This document shows, one piece after another, positions 25,801 through 39,310 of a stretch of 64,000 nucleotides of DNA. Source of the stretch: Daphnia carinata (lineage: Eukaryota > Arthropoda > Branchiopoda > Diplostraca > Daphniidae); assembly GCF_022539665.2 (NCBI RefSeq), contig NC_081331.1:6048501-6112500 (forward strand), in the 5' to 3' direction. Within the stretch, counting starts at the first letter, position 1. Each line of letters starts with the position of its first letter. The notes beneath the pieces are model-generated. The model saw only the letters and a program-made list of their open reading frames with translations, had not been told where the DNA came from and ran no database searches. The position numbers were made by a program, and so were the translations under genes.

Positions 25801-28800
25801 TTAGAAAAACAATAGACATTGTTACGTCATCACGCAAACGTGCTGAAAGAAGATGGAATATTCTTTTAGGAAGGTAACCATTTGGAAATTTCCACTCAAC
25901 TAGAATCATCCCACAATTATGTCGAATATATGGAGAAAGACTCATTTGATTTATTCGCCGTTTTCCAGTTCAATGGAAATGATGTAGTAGATTATGCCTT
26001 TGTCGTTGACGACGGAATTCGTGTAAAACTAAAGCAAACATCAAAACACGCTCCGTTAAGCGTTTCAGAATTGTATACAAGCAAATAGCTCGCTATTTTC
26101 TATTGTTTATTGATGTTTTAATGAACAGGTTTCAAAAAAATAAATCTAGATGAAACATTTTTCTTCTTTTCATTTGCATATGACGTGATGTGGTTGGAAT
26201 CGGCGACAAAACTTTTGTTGTTCTCGTACATCAAAAAACATGAACTAAAAACGTATCACAACTTCAATAAAAACTTCTTTTTTCCTTTAAACGTGAAAAC
26301 TTTTGGGCTGTTGCCAACTGCCTTATTTCTTTTCTTATACCTTTAACCAAAACAGGGTGTTGATTGTTTCCTTTTTCTGGTAATGGAACTTGTTTGCCAC
26401 ACGTTTGCCGCAATTTCCTCGATGAGCAATAAAGAAGAGAGTGTCGACTGCAGCCGAAAACTTGTTTTTCTTTCGTTGTTGTTCCAATTCCCCAGCACGT
26501 CGTTTATTCAACCCTATGTGCGTATACTTCTAACGCAAGTCTCTATCGTCAACATGTTGACCACACGCTTTCTCACTTAAATCTGATGTTGTTCACTCCC
26601 TGCCTCTGTAGCTCAATTGATTTTCTTTCCAAATTAGTCGCCTTCTTGTTTCTCTGATACGTCGACTCGACTTATTTCCGCACACAACAAACTGATGAAA
26701 ATGTCTAAGGTTTCCGGTCATGCAGTTTATACTACCACTTCGGTATAATTATTCGTTCACGAAATATCCACCATCATAGAAACCCAAAAGGGAGTTACCT
26801 TTCTAAACGGATTTATTTACTCTGGTTGCGTACAATTTGCTGAAAGCCGGAACTATATCGGCAAAGTGCTCAAGGGCATAATTGCAACGCGATTAGTAGA
26901 CATTGATTAAAGGTTTTTATTTTGTGGGTGGCTCTCTTGGGTATCGGATAGCAAGTTTTGCTACCGTGCCAACAACAGCCTATTTTTTAAGTATTATTTT
27001 AATCTCGTTTTATCATCGATTTTACATTTATGGCTTTTCTTTCTGTATGTCTGACCGCACTGAACGTCATCCACGAAATCGAACGAGATTTTTTTAAAAT
27101 ATGGATGACACAATTAAAAGTATTCCGCAGTCTAGCTATGTGTTTATGCGAAGAAAAGATCAGTAGAAAACGACGACGTGCCAAAAGCTGGAATCTGGAA
27201 TCTGACGTCATCAGATTGGATGAGGGTCTTATTTCATTTAAACTTTCCTCTCTCATCACCGCGAATGAACTTTTTAAAGGGCAATTGCCTTGAGAATCAT
27301 GTTGGTTGTCGTACAACTGAACGACTCCTTCATTTTCTCTAGTATTGACTTTCGGGATCTTTTCAAGCTCTTCTTCAGTGGAACATCGTCTATGTGTACC
27401 TATATACTGGGAAAGTTGTTAATCAGCTTAGCGTTTTCTATAGCGATGTCTTGTTACACGGGCAGCGGTGCCAAACGATGATGAACATCAATGTTCTATA
27501 TATCGATTGACAAAAGGTTTTTATATAAGATGAAAAGCAGGTCGAGTCTTGTCGCATGAAAAGTTCTCTAGAGTTTCGGTCGATGCTCAGGTACATGTAT
27601 AGTAAACCCGGTGAAGTTGTTCTGCGTCATTCAACTTTCATGATCAACTTGAATTATTTTCCTCTTGACAAAAACATCCATTATTAACGCTTGAACAAAT
27701 CCTGATATGAGGACGTTCAGTCACACCAGTAGACGACCTTGATAAATGAATGACACAATGAACAGTCAGCTTGTTTTGTATGGAAAACTATCGATAACAG
27801 TAAATAAATGTTTGCATTGGGGTCAGTGGACTGACGTCATGGACGCTGAGGACAAGTTGTTCATTCTGGCTCTTTGTTTCATTCGTGCGAGACCGAAAGA
27901 GTTAACTTGTTTATGAAGGTATTTCATAAAAGATATGGCCCTGATTACGCAGCCATATGTCCTCATTGACTATTAAATTTCTGGCTTTAAAACAAGGGAG
28001 AGAATTTTAGGTAACCAACGATCTATACCATTGAATAAACGTCAAAGTCAAAATTGCAAAGTTGTTTCATTTATATTTAATGTGTGCCTACCAACGTCTC
28101 TTTACTGGTTATCCGTGGACAGATGCCCATGTGGCTGCTACTATATATACTTTGCATTATTAAAAATGCGGCACCTTGTCAAGCGCAGATACTGCAAGTA
28201 TCTGCGACGCTGATCAAAGGCAATTTCAGGAAGGAACAGGAAAAAGTGTTGAACCAGAGCGTGTGATCAATAGAAAAAAAAATTGGAAAGCAAAATTAAG
28301 GAATAATATGCATCGATCCTTAAAAGTGTATACGATCAATAATTTTTTGCAGCCTGTGTGTGTGTGACGGTGTAATGTGATACAAACTTTTAATAACGAT
28401 AACAATGGTATCGCCTTTCTTTTGTTGGAGGCGTGAAAGAAGAGAGCAAGTCCATCTTGCCACTGGGTGGCATAATGCTGCAAATGCAACGTGACTCTAT
28501 CTCTCAGTAAATCAATAAGAAGGTGTGAATTTTCTTCATGCATAAGCTAAAATGTGCACTCTCATAGTTTTTTTTTGCTATACTATATAAGCAGCGGAAC
28601 TGATGAAGTGATCCGATTTTCCTGTTCCCAGCCATCGAATATATCGACTTCAATTTGTTTCAATTTGAAATGTGTCTAAAAGATATGTCTGCGATAGATT
28701 TTTCTCACTTAAACGCGTCTCTTTCCAACATCTTTACACTACACAACAACCTCCGTACAGACAATGTTTACATAACAAAAAAAAATAATAATAAAAAAAG

Positions 28801-30350
28801 ACGACGGATTGATGAGCTGTTAGTCTACCCTAGTGTCTCTAATTATAAGTAGTGATTTAATCAACTACAGCAGTATATAGATTGGAAGGTCTTCAATGAT
28901 TGGTACGCCCTCGGCTATTCATCTCCACAAATAGCTTTTCACAACAAATACATCGAATAATACCTACATAGAAGCTATTTAGAAAATGGATCAGCTGTTG
29001 CCAAGAGCCGTACTACCTGCATACGCATACTCTCGTAAGAACAAAGACCAAAGAATTCGATGCCGTTGCTTCGATCGAAATTCTGTTATTTCTGCTTTTT
29101 TGGCAGAAGAATCCGTACAGAGGAAGGAATAAAAATCACGAGGGAAGATCTATAAATGTCGCTGATATGGGTATGTCATTATTCTAATACAATGTCTATA
29201 TACATGTGATCCTTTTATATTCAACCATACCATCATATAAAGAAAAAAGCCTCGACATAGGCATTACAATAAATTTTTTTTTTTTGGCTACGTACATAAG
29301 AGGAAAATTTTGTGTGTTTATCGATGACTTGGCCGGTTTCCCCTTATTAGGCCATTTTTTATTTGGTTCAGACCTATGCCAATATACTATTTAACAAGCA
29401 GCCGTACATCAACAACCTTCTTCAGGTTGTATATTTTTTTATACATACATATAGACTGTCGGTCGTTAATCAGGATCATCTAATGAATTCACCTTTATGA
29501 ATTCGTAAAAAAGGTCATGTCTCTTTGGTAAGGACTTTTTCCGTAAATCATTATGCGATGTTAGATTGTACCAAGTAATAGATATAACATCGTGATTATA
29601 ATTTACCAAACAAAATGCCCTTTGAAGTTAATTATTCCATGTATATGCCTGTACGGTTCTTAAATGTACAGTGTCAACGAACTTCCTTTATGTTCTACTT
29701 ATCGATGAGGGGTAGGGAACAATGGCGAACAATATACAAAAGTCTGTGTCGCATACGTTTTTGTCGGATATCCAACATTGACCAGGTTTTTTCCCACTGT
29801 GTCATCACCTAGCATTCTTGTTTGTTTACGAATCAATGGCAATTTGAAAAGATGGGTCGAAAAACGGAATGGAAATTTGAAAATGCAAAAGCATGTGGTG
29901 CGTCATTGGAGGAAGGGTGACGAAATGCACTCTAGGGAAAACAAAAAAAAAGTTTTTGAAAAATATGTTAATTTTCCCTCCTTTTTTTTTTGTTTTATTT
30001 TCCCTGCCGGAGTCAAACAAAACTGATAGCTATCCCTTCCCCCTCTCCGTTCCCGTATGCAGACCTGGACACTTGCATCCAAGTACGGCGCAACGACAGA
30101 CGTTCAGTGAGAACGGCGCAGCCTGTTTTTTTTTTTTATATCTGTGTTCATGTGAAGGCAGAACGGGATCGTAACGTTACTCAGTTGTCACGCAGCCCGT
30201 GAACGTGAAACAAGTCAGCGTCGGTGCGAATTTTACAGTCAGTTTTAGCATTTCGCTTTATTAAATTCGGTGATTTGGGCTCATTTTGGAAAAAAACACG
30301 TGGTCATTGACATACTTTTACGTCGTATTTAGTATAGGGAGATATTAATT
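22865..30350. other. Long sparse intergenic region; one candidate terminal exon
   Basis: About 7.5 kb of AT-rich sequence without recognised domains, in a window where genes are otherwise closely packed. Many ORFs of 60-130 codons occur on both strands, but they have no coherent splice structure or family motif. The only stretch that looks exon-like is 25870-26088, listed separately. No tRNA, no tandem array and no clear transposon ends were found by eye. Distal regulatory sequence for the RASD-like gene downstream is a reasonable guess. Confidence 0.35.
25870..26150 (+). other. Candidate terminal exon of an unknown gene
   Basis: An acceptor (ATTCTTTTAG ending 25869) opens into 73 codons starting EGNHLEISTQLESS and ending SELYTSK before a stop at 26086-26088. 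The peptide is amphipathic and rich in Asp/Val (DLFAVFQFNGNDVVDYAFVV), unlike the Lys/Asn/Phe composition of chance ORFs nearby. An AATAAA lies about 50 bases downstream. No matching upstream exon could be joined. An ATG at 25157 starts a signal-peptide-like MASSAFCLLCAFLL, but a phase-compatible splice was not found. Confidence 0.2.
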
Positions 30351-30364
30351 GTTAAAATTTTGCC

Positions 30365-30524
30365 TATAAATTTGGACTACACTTCTGGTTTGGCAATCAA
30401 ACTTTATCAGACTTCTGCTGTAGCTGCAATCAGTAACGGCATCCCCCTGTCTAGTCGCACATGTACACCAGATGCCAAATTATCTGCTGCGTTTATGAAT
30501 TGACCCTCGCTTTTTAAAAGAAAG
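30365..30524 (+). promoter_or_regulatory. Likely TATA promoter and non-coding first exon of the RASD-like gene
   Basis: TATAAA at 30365-30370 is followed about 30 bases later by TCAAAC/ATCAGAC initiator-like sequence. About 125 bases further a good donor, AAAG|GTACGT, lies at 30524/30525. The matching acceptor is TTTACAG ending at 32820, just before the exon that carries the start codon at 32948. The whole arrangement is inferred from signals only. Confidence 0.4.
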
Positions 30525-32820
30525 GTACGTGCGTTCTTTTTTCTTTGTGATAAATTTTCTATTTTGAAAATTTGTCTCCACGTGTCGTTCTTTTATTTTT
30601 AATAGTGCCAATATTTAAATCGGAAATTTTATTTTTCTCGTTAAGGCTTTTGCTTGAATCATTTCCATAGTTTAGTTAACCGTGTAGAGCTACACATTTG
30701 CATCTCATTAAATCTATATTTGGACTATACACAGTGTATAAGCAAATGTATGATCACTTCAATGACACCATTCAATTTTTCAAGAATTATTGATTGTATT
30801 ATATGAGGCTGATTCAATCTCGAATGCTCGCCTTCTATCCTTTCACTACGCAAACTTTTCTTCTCCATGAAAGTGAGTTGCATAAAAGAAAAGCGGAATT
30901 TAAAGAAAAAGGAATGGCACCCACACACAAAAAAAAAGGGGATTTCAGAATATTTGATAGCATCTCACGTGCATCAATATGGCCAGAGAAAAATGGACAA
31001 AAGTGTCCAAATGAAAAAGAATCTCATTGAGCTATTGGTATAAATCACTTTGACGCTATGCATCTTTCCCGTTTGAATTGAATTTATGTAACTCTGCACC
31101 TGCGAGTTTCACACCCTGAAAACAAAGGTTGTTGCATAAAAAGATTGACTGTTTTCCTTGCTTTTCGATGGTTTTTTTTGGTTTTGTTTTATGCAGAGTC
31201 GCATCTGGCACTTTTTGTTTTCAACGTCGACACAAAGTCGTCGACGTATTCTACAACTGTTGGCGGGGAGGGCTTTATAATTTCCCTACCTTTTTTGTTT
31301 AGGTGAAAACAGATGACAAAGGTATAAACTTGTTTTTTTTTTGTTCAAAACTCTAACTGTTTAGTTGATTGCTTTTCCCATGGGGCGTATAGTTTTTAAA
31401 GATCCAACAAAAGAAAACCACCACGTTGATTTGAAATCGAAAAGTGATGACTTTGCTTTGCATCAAGAGAAATCTATTGTTATACAAAAAACCGTTTCCT
31501 TTTCTTGCTTGATTTGCTGTATGCACATCGAGGATGCAAAGGTCACTGGTCTGTTGATTTCCTTTTGACAGCAATTTTGCAAATGAGTTTTCTTCTTACC
31601 TGAAAATTGTGCCTAACCGACGTGCATAATGGCAGCAATAAAACTGATTGACCTCAATTGTAGCGAATAAACACAATGTAAACATGCGTACCATAAAAAT
31701 AACGATAAGCACTGCCGAGCCTGGTAGCGAGTCCCCAATGCAATAACCACAAAAGGCACTTGAGTTCTATTATGTTAGCTCTCCTCCTATTGTTGCTTTA
31801 ACCATACCCAACTGACTGTATATTATTTCTTGTTTAATTTTGTACGCAAATCTACTAGATGTTATTGCGCAGGTGAGCTACTTGATGTTATTGCAAATCT
31901 AGTGGCACTGAACTACTCTAAGAAAAATCTCATTTTAATACGAGAGTAAAGTGAAACACGATACGTGAAATGTAGTGAAAGCTGCCCAATATGTTACCAA
32001 TTATTACTATATTTTTTTTGTGTTGTGAGAACGAAAACAAAGGGAACGAACGTCATCATGTTTTTTCTGAAAATTCGATATCTGATGACGCGAGAGAAAT
32101 CCAATGGCACGCGCAAAATTGGCTAACGCTGGAACCATTTGTTTTTGTTACTGGCTGTATTCGTTATAAGCTTCGCTTAAAAATTTATTTACGTAAAAAA
32201 GAATGGCCTTTTGTTTTAAAATTATAATTTAGCGAAGGTCGTAAATGTTTCCTCCCCGTGTTTGCCGTCTATGCGTTATACTTTTTATTCTTATTAAATC
32301 AAATAGTTTATGAGTCCATTCAACTGTCGCGACACACGAAACTCGTTGCGACAATAGAAATGAGGAAAAATATCAAAAAGAAAATGTAATTACATCTCCG
32401 GTGCACCGCGTCCGCATGCATTTGCTTATTGACTTGTATATCAGCTGTTTATTTTAATACTTCTTTGTTCAAACAATCCTGACGGACTTAGTTCTTTTGT
32501 ATCTTTTATTATGTCCCGCATTAGTTCTACAAAATACGTATGATAAGCGCGTTAAGAAATACGAAACCTGTTTCTCTTGAACGAAAACGAAAAGAGTTAG
32601 AATCTATTATGGTTTCTCTTGTCCATTTACATGGTATACAAGGTGAATAATAGACGTCTATAAAATAGTAATGAATTATCATGTCGACATCTTCCCATAA
32701 CATTTATGTATGTACTTTTACTACTATACTTTTATAGGCTATAACACGAACAAATCAATCCATTTTTTTTTTTGTTTTCGTTATTTATTTAAAATTGATT
32801 TTGTTTTCTCCAATTTACAG

Positions 32821-32947
32821 GAACGACGTTGCTAGGCGGCAGGTTTGGATTTTTATGTGGCGGTCCACGTCTATATCCATTTTGAAAAAAGTATAGAACT
32901 AGTTCTATATTGATTTGGACCATAGCCTTCGGCAAACCACATAGAAA
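32821..32947 (+). promoter_or_regulatory. 5' UTR of RASD-like gene with a 13-codon upstream ORF
   Basis: Exon sequence between the acceptor at 32820 and the start codon at 32948. An upstream ATG at 32855 opens a short reading frame (MWRSTSISILKKV) that stops at 32894-32896, 51 bases before the main start. Such uORFs often reduce translation of the main frame; that role is inferred. Confidence 0.4.
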
Positions 32948-35900
32948 ATGAAGGGAGGACATTCACAGAGGCGCCGTTTCTCGCTCGTAAGTTGCTTCCG
33001 CTTTCATATGCAAATTGTTTGACCTAATATTTTTCTTCCCTTTTTTGCGGATGTATCTAGCAAGCTCTGTGCGTCGTGCAATCTCCAACGAGCGAAGAGG
33101 AGCCACTGGGTAACACCAGCAGCCATTGCCATCAAACGGTTGACGAAATGTCGTTGGAAGAATCTGCAGGTCGATGTGGAACACCATCCAGTAGCCATCG
33201 GCAAAGCCGACGGCGTCGCCCGCTTTCCACCGAGCCAGCCATTTCATCCGCCAGTAAATCATCCGCCGGAAAGAATCTTGTGCCACCGGCTCCTTCGACT
33301 CCAGTCAAATCTCATTACAAGGTAGGAAAAGGAAAAATTTTATGTAAGTTATTAAATTCTTTTGGGGTGGAATGTGTGTGTTTTTCTTTCATTTACGAAA
33401 TGTTTCGAATAGAACGAGCGTTTCAAATCAGCCAAGGTTTAGATGGGTGGGATTGTATTTGAAACATGGCGATATAATTTTTCAGCTTTTCTGCAGTTTG
33501 ATACATGCGTGTCGTGATTTGCTAATAACTATAATGGCTCCCGGGTGAAAGCTATTTTCATCAAGAAACGGTGGCTTCAAAATAGTTTTGATCTGTCGGC
33601 GTGATTTCTTTTGATGTGTGCCATTCGAACGATCAAACGATCAACATTTTCAATCTTAGAGATGAGTAGCTCAGCCACTATCAAACATCGACGTGGATAT
33701 ATTGTGTTTGCATCTTATTTTTTTCCCTATTTTTGTTTTATGTTATCTGTTAGAATTGGGAAAGATTGGCACGTGGGGACGCACTCCCAATATAGATTCA
33801 CGCCATTTGCATACGCAAACAGCAGCCACGCTATTGTTCTTATCCCTTTGGTTGTGTTAACACACACAACAACGTGACGCGAGTATCAAATCGATCTCCC
33901 CCTCCCCAAAAAAAGCAGTTTTTTTTTTTTATTTCTTGTTTTTTCTGGAGGGCATCGCAGTTTTGGCAAGGTAAATACGTTTAAACAAATTAGTGTACTC
34001 AAAGGACCAAACTCTCACCGCCAAAAGGAAAATTGTTAGATTTGTGCATTATTGCAAAAGGGCGAACCAACGGTTCCACCCAAGAGTTCCATGATTTATG
34101 CAAATTGCGACGAGGAAACAAAAAAAACGGGACTTTCATTTTAGACCGCTGTTCGGTGAGTCTAATCAAAACAAATGACATGGCATCGTGCCAAAAGCAG
34201 GCGATACAACGGGGTGTGGAACGACAGTTAAACATATCGAAAATTTATTTCCAATAAAAAATAAAATCACGGACCGCTGGAAATGCGAAAATCTGCATAT
34301 AATCAATACATAGTGGGTATATGTAATTGGATATACATAGGAAATGACTATGGATGTGTATCAAGTTAGTTTCGTTGCCCTACCCAAAATCGAAGAAAGT
34401 GAATCAAACTAGGTTACGCGTGTCCTTTAGAGACGAAACCAATCTATGTTCTTGTTTGTGAGGGTTGCCCAGCGATGGGCCCAATATCAAAACGAGCCAA
34501 TTTATTGCCCAATTGGAACCTAGCCAATAGATACACATAATTTCTGTAACGTTCAGCAGAGAAATATGAATAATTTGTTGCTTATTATAGAACATCACGT
34601 GTCTATCCTCGATGGACAAATAACACGCCCTATCACGACAACTTCTCTTCCTATTACACGATCTCTTCCTCTAAAATACCGTTGAATTGTTATGTGTTTC
34701 AATCAGAGCATAAATTTTTTTTGCATAATAGCGTGTAATAAACACGAACGTTTTAGGTCCAGCGACGGGCTATAGCCATATCCGAAGTGAGTTGTACCAA
34801 TAAAACTGCATTGTATATCCATTAGGCGTGCGTGAGAAATGAAAAACAAATTATGCATGACAGTCGTTGGAAGCTTTTTCACGTTTCGTACGTAAAAATA
34901 CGATGGGGGGGGGGCAATCAGTTGACAACGCGAGAAGTGGATGCGCATTATTGCAACGGGGAAAGTAGAAGCCATAGATATGGTAGAGTGTACGTATATA
35001 ACAAAAAAAAAGATTGAATTCGACGATCCGTGAATCTAAACTCTGAGATGGCCGACAAGTCCCGAAGTTTGGCACATGTTTCATTATACCGTGAGTCACT
35101 ACAAATATCGTGAACTTTTCGTGCAGTTGGACCCGTTTTATTGTTATACGTATTGTACGCTAAGGGTTCTTTAGTGTAACGTATATCCGCACATATTCCA
35201 CTAATATGTATAATATTGATAAACACATTTCCATTCCTTTGTCGACCATTCATCTTTGGTTTCGACCATTCTATGGCTCCCTTTGTATAGCTGGAACCTG
35301 CGTTCAACTTTCTTCTATAATTGATATTTGATTAGTCGACTACAATGCGTTCGACACGGCTGTAATCGGCAGTTTCGGCATGTCTGTGTATATGCGTAAA
35401 CATGTGTAATATACGTGTCACATACACACATGTCCTAGGCATTTCCACGATCCGTGTTTAGAAGAACATTCACATTGTTTAAATCCCCTTCAGTCTCATG
35501 TAGACATAACAGCTTCCCCCTCTTTTTTTTTTGCATTAACAAAAAGATTGGGATCGATGCTGAAAACACGTTTGTCAACACAACAGATAGAAAATCTAGG
35601 TCGGTCGATACATCCTTCATCAATTGAATAACATCTCTTACGATAAATCACTTAAATCCGTATATCCTCTAGTTTTGAAATTGAAGAACAGCAGGTAGTC
35701 GTGATATCATATTTATTGTTATAGGCGGGTTGCGTACAACCGCGTCATACAAAATTTATGGCTTTTTCTTTGTTATTCCTCTATAGGTAGTGGTAATGGG
35801 TTCGGCTCGGGCGGGCAAGACTTCGTTGGTCGGCCAGTTCCTCTACGCGGCTTACAGTCCTCGCTACCGACCCACCGTCGAGGACATGCACACCGTCGAG

Positions 35901-37761
35901 CTCGATTGTCAAGGTACATTGTCCTGCCCTTGTTATTTATATATATGTTGCTATAGATTGGGTGCACGCTGCGTCCGTACAACACAAAAGCTTTTATTGT
36001 GCACATGCCTCTGCGACCCGCACGATAATTTATTCCTAATCGTAATGGCTGTCTCTCGTTCTGGTGGGGTTGTTTGACTCCACGCAATTTGTTCGTCTAT
36101 GTATGTACATAAAATATACACGCCCCTATGTATGTTATAGAGACGTGTGTATTATAAACATAAATCTTGTGAAATACAGGACTGGATCTCCGCTTGGACA
36201 TTCTGGACACGGGCGGCAGTTACGTCTTCCCAGCTATGAGATCTCTGGCCATCAAATCAGCCGACGGATTCATCCTAGTCTGCGCCTCTGATGATCCTTC
36301 GTCTCTAGAGGTATCGTTATTCTTCTTCTTTTATGCAAACAAGTCACTGGCCCAACCGTTCAGTTTTCGTACTAATTCATCAGCCATTCACATATGGGTG
36401 ATTGAATGTGCCTGTCTGGTGCAGTGCGTTCTATTGTTATAAAAAAAAAAAAATTCCTTTTTGTGTTTGCATTTGTTTGAAACTAAGCATATAGTATCTG
36501 TGTATGAGAAATAACTGCAACTAAATGAGAATCGATCCTGCTCTGCTCAAAGGAAGAGCTACGCTCCAATTCACGTTGGACGGCAGCGCTCACTTATAGC
36601 GACCATCCTTTTTTTTTTTTTTTTAGAGAGATGCTATTGATTCTCTCCTCGACGTGGACGTATAGCACACGAAAAATAAGAAAGGAAAATAACAGCTTAA
36701 GGTGCATACGTACCTCGTCAAGGTCTCATCGATATGAACGAACATCTCGCTACTGAAGCAAAAAGCTTTTCCGCGTATTAGATGATGAAGGGATTTACAA
36801 TGACAAGAGCGGGGCTTCTTGTACACATATAACCCCCAAAAACGCTTTCTTTATTTTTCTAACGTTCATTAAAAATACATAGTTGGACTGTATGCTTCTC
36901 TAATGATGCAGTTGCTTCATATCGTCTAATCCTCCTCATCGTTTTCTCCGTAAGCTGGACAGATCTATTGCCCTCCTCTACGTTTATGGAACAGCCTATG
37001 CGAATTATTCAAACAAAATAGCCGGGAAAATTTTAAAAATTTTGGTTGTTCATTAGCACTAAACGACGTGTGTTTTTCTTTGCAATTTTCGACAATATAT
37101 TTACCGTATTTTATCTCGTGAAATTAATTAGGAAGCGGAACATTGTCGATCTCAAATATTGGAAGTCAAAGGCCCGGCTTGTCCGGTTGTCGTTGTATTG
37201 AATAAAACGGATCTCATCCGCTCCGGTTCCGTCTCTTCCGAACCACCCACCGATGAAGAGAAGAATGAAAATCAAGCGATTGGCGGAGGTGGAAGTCGTG
37301 CCGGAAGCGACGGTGGGAACTTTCCTCTGTCAGGAGATGGTGGAGTCGCTCGTCACTTGCGACTGGGGTCACGGATTTGTTCCGGCTTCAGCCAAGAACA
37401 ACATCAACGTCGTCCAGGTATCAAATATTCACCATTCAATATTGAACACGAATTAAAATGACTGTATTAAATTTTTTTTTAGGTGTTTCAAGAATTATTT
37501 ATTCAGGCCAAGTCGCGAATTGCGTTGAGCCCAGCCGTCCGCAAACGACGCCAATCGCTGCCCGCACGAACCCTCATCCCTCCGGGAACGAGCGGCAGTC
37601 ACCCTCATCCTCAATTGGGTCACCATTTGTCGTTGCACGGATCGAACGTAGCCGCCGCAGCCGCTGCAGCCGCCGCTACCGCCGCCGCCAATGCATCCGT
37701 CAGTTCATCACCTACTGGCACCAGCAGCTTTGCCAAACGTAATTCATGTACCGTCTCATAA
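32948..37761 (+). CDS. Ras-like small GTPase, RASD/Dexras-like, with CAAX box; frame change inside exon 5
   Basis: Exons 32948-32986, 33061-33321, 35787-35913, 36180-36310, 37132-37417 and 37483-37761. A Ser/Arg-rich N-terminal extension of about 100 residues precedes the G domain. G1 is GSARAGKTS, effector region YRPTVEDMH, G3 DTGGSYVFPAMR (not DTAGQ), G4 NKTD, G5 SAK in FVPASAKNNIN. The tail has AVRKRRQSLP, a poly-Ala tract at about 37648-37692, and ends NSCTVS, a farnesylation-type CAAX box. G4 and G5 are both conserved but lie in frames one base apart within the same exon (shift between about 37205 and 37330). The exon is 286 bases where a multiple of three is needed. The first frame remains open through the last exon to a stop at 37740-37742 and would lack G5 and CAAX. 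An indel in the assembly, a cryptic intron or real frameshifting could explain this. The exact Ras subfamily is inferred from DTxG and tail similarity. Confidence 0.8.
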
Positions 37762-37947
37762 AATCAACGATAAGCAAATATTTTTAAAAAGGGGAAATAT
37801 TCCTACCCTCAAGCTATAGAAGCGTGAATTTATGAATCACGTGACACTGTTTTGTTCGCCATTTTTAAAATTTAGCCTTTATAAATTCGTTTTCTTTTTT
37901 TGTAGTGCCCCATACCTCTTGGAAGACACACTTACAGTACGCTTTGT

Positions 37948-37982
<35 letters not shown>

Positions 37983-39310
37983 TATAACGAGATCCCAAAT
38001 TTCATAGTCTGCACTTGGCAAGATGATTGTTTTGCTTTTTGACATGATAATTTTGTTAAATTCAATGTTTTTCCTTTTTTTTTGAGAAACAATGTTACCG
38101 ACGCGATTCTTTTTACTTACTTGCCGCTCCCCTCTTTCTTGCTAGTCACTATCACGTACTTGTACGATAATGATGTCGTTTCACAATTATAACCCGTGAA
38201 AAAAAAAAATAGAAACAAGGGTCTCGCATATTTAATGAGCAGAGAACGTTATATCCAAGCTTTGAAGCTACAAATACGTGTAATTTGTTTGCGACGAGTG
38301 AAGAAGGATCCACAAGGTCGTGTGCGCATATACATTTATATTACACGAATCCCATTGGCATGCTATTGTATCTTGTATGCAGTATATATATATTGATGTA
38401 TATTGATTGCGCATATCATTGGAAAAAATATGTGTATACACCAAAATTGCGTTACAGCGTATTTCTCAACTATTCTTCACGACGTTCGTTCAAGTATAGG
38501 CGTTGATGTCTTGAGTGATTGATGATTTTGAAAAAAAAAAAATGCAAAAAAGATCTGAAGAAAAGCTCCATTGTAGAAAATGTTTTTCACGCCTTTATCT
38601 CGGATGATGAAAGTCTGCGTTCCGTCAATTCCTTCATATCGAAGCCTTCTTTGTTTTTTTTTTCCTTTGATCAAATGGAAAAGAACAATTTTAGAATCAT
38701 CCACAGCTAGCAGTTTATGTTCTTTTCTTTCGAGGCGTTTTTGGTGGTTCCTATCGTAAACCTTTGTAATGGAAAATGGAAATTTATGGTTTCATGTCGT
38801 TTGGATTGAAGGACTTTTCGTTTTGGTACCTCTGCTACCTTGAAGTTGAATTTGCCGTGGACCATGAAATGACCATGAAAAGTTCGAAGGTCTCGCAGTG
38901 CAATTACCTCTTTCTTATGATTTCATGACTAACTATAAACAATCACCAAAACATGTAGAACGTAAACGTTAGAATTTACAATTCATGAATCCATCTTTGT
39001 GTTGAAGCAGGAGGATAAATACCCTACGCATTTCTAACCAACCTTTTTGTTGTTTTTGCCAACCAAAAGAAATAAACGAGTAGAAGTAGATGAAAAATGT
39101 CGAGAAAAACGTTTCCTACTGGCCGCTGGCAAGTTTTAGAAGAAAATTGACAACAGGGTTCGGAGAGCGGGAAAAATGGCGAACTCCTGTGTTGATTTTT
39201 TCTAGGCCATTGTACGCCTTGTTAGCCTTTATCGTGGCCTTTTATTGTTTTCTCCATCATGAAATTCCTTGTTAACTAGTCGCATAATCGATTTTTCAGT
39301 TTAGTACGCC
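37762..39310. other. Intergenic; 31-base poly(A) at 37950-37980
   Basis: Holds the 3' UTR of the RASD-like gene and the promoter of ATAD5. A pure A run of 31 bases sits at 37950-37980, and several shorter A/T runs follow. No coding sequence is convincing here. Confidence 0.5.

Noticed and set aside
37458-37742. Separate gene ending WHQQLCQT in the RASD-like last exon
   Set aside because: It is the continuation of the entering frame across the exon junction and is rich in Arg/Ser from the +1 reading of a Pro/Ala-rich tail. Kept only as part of the frameshift finding.
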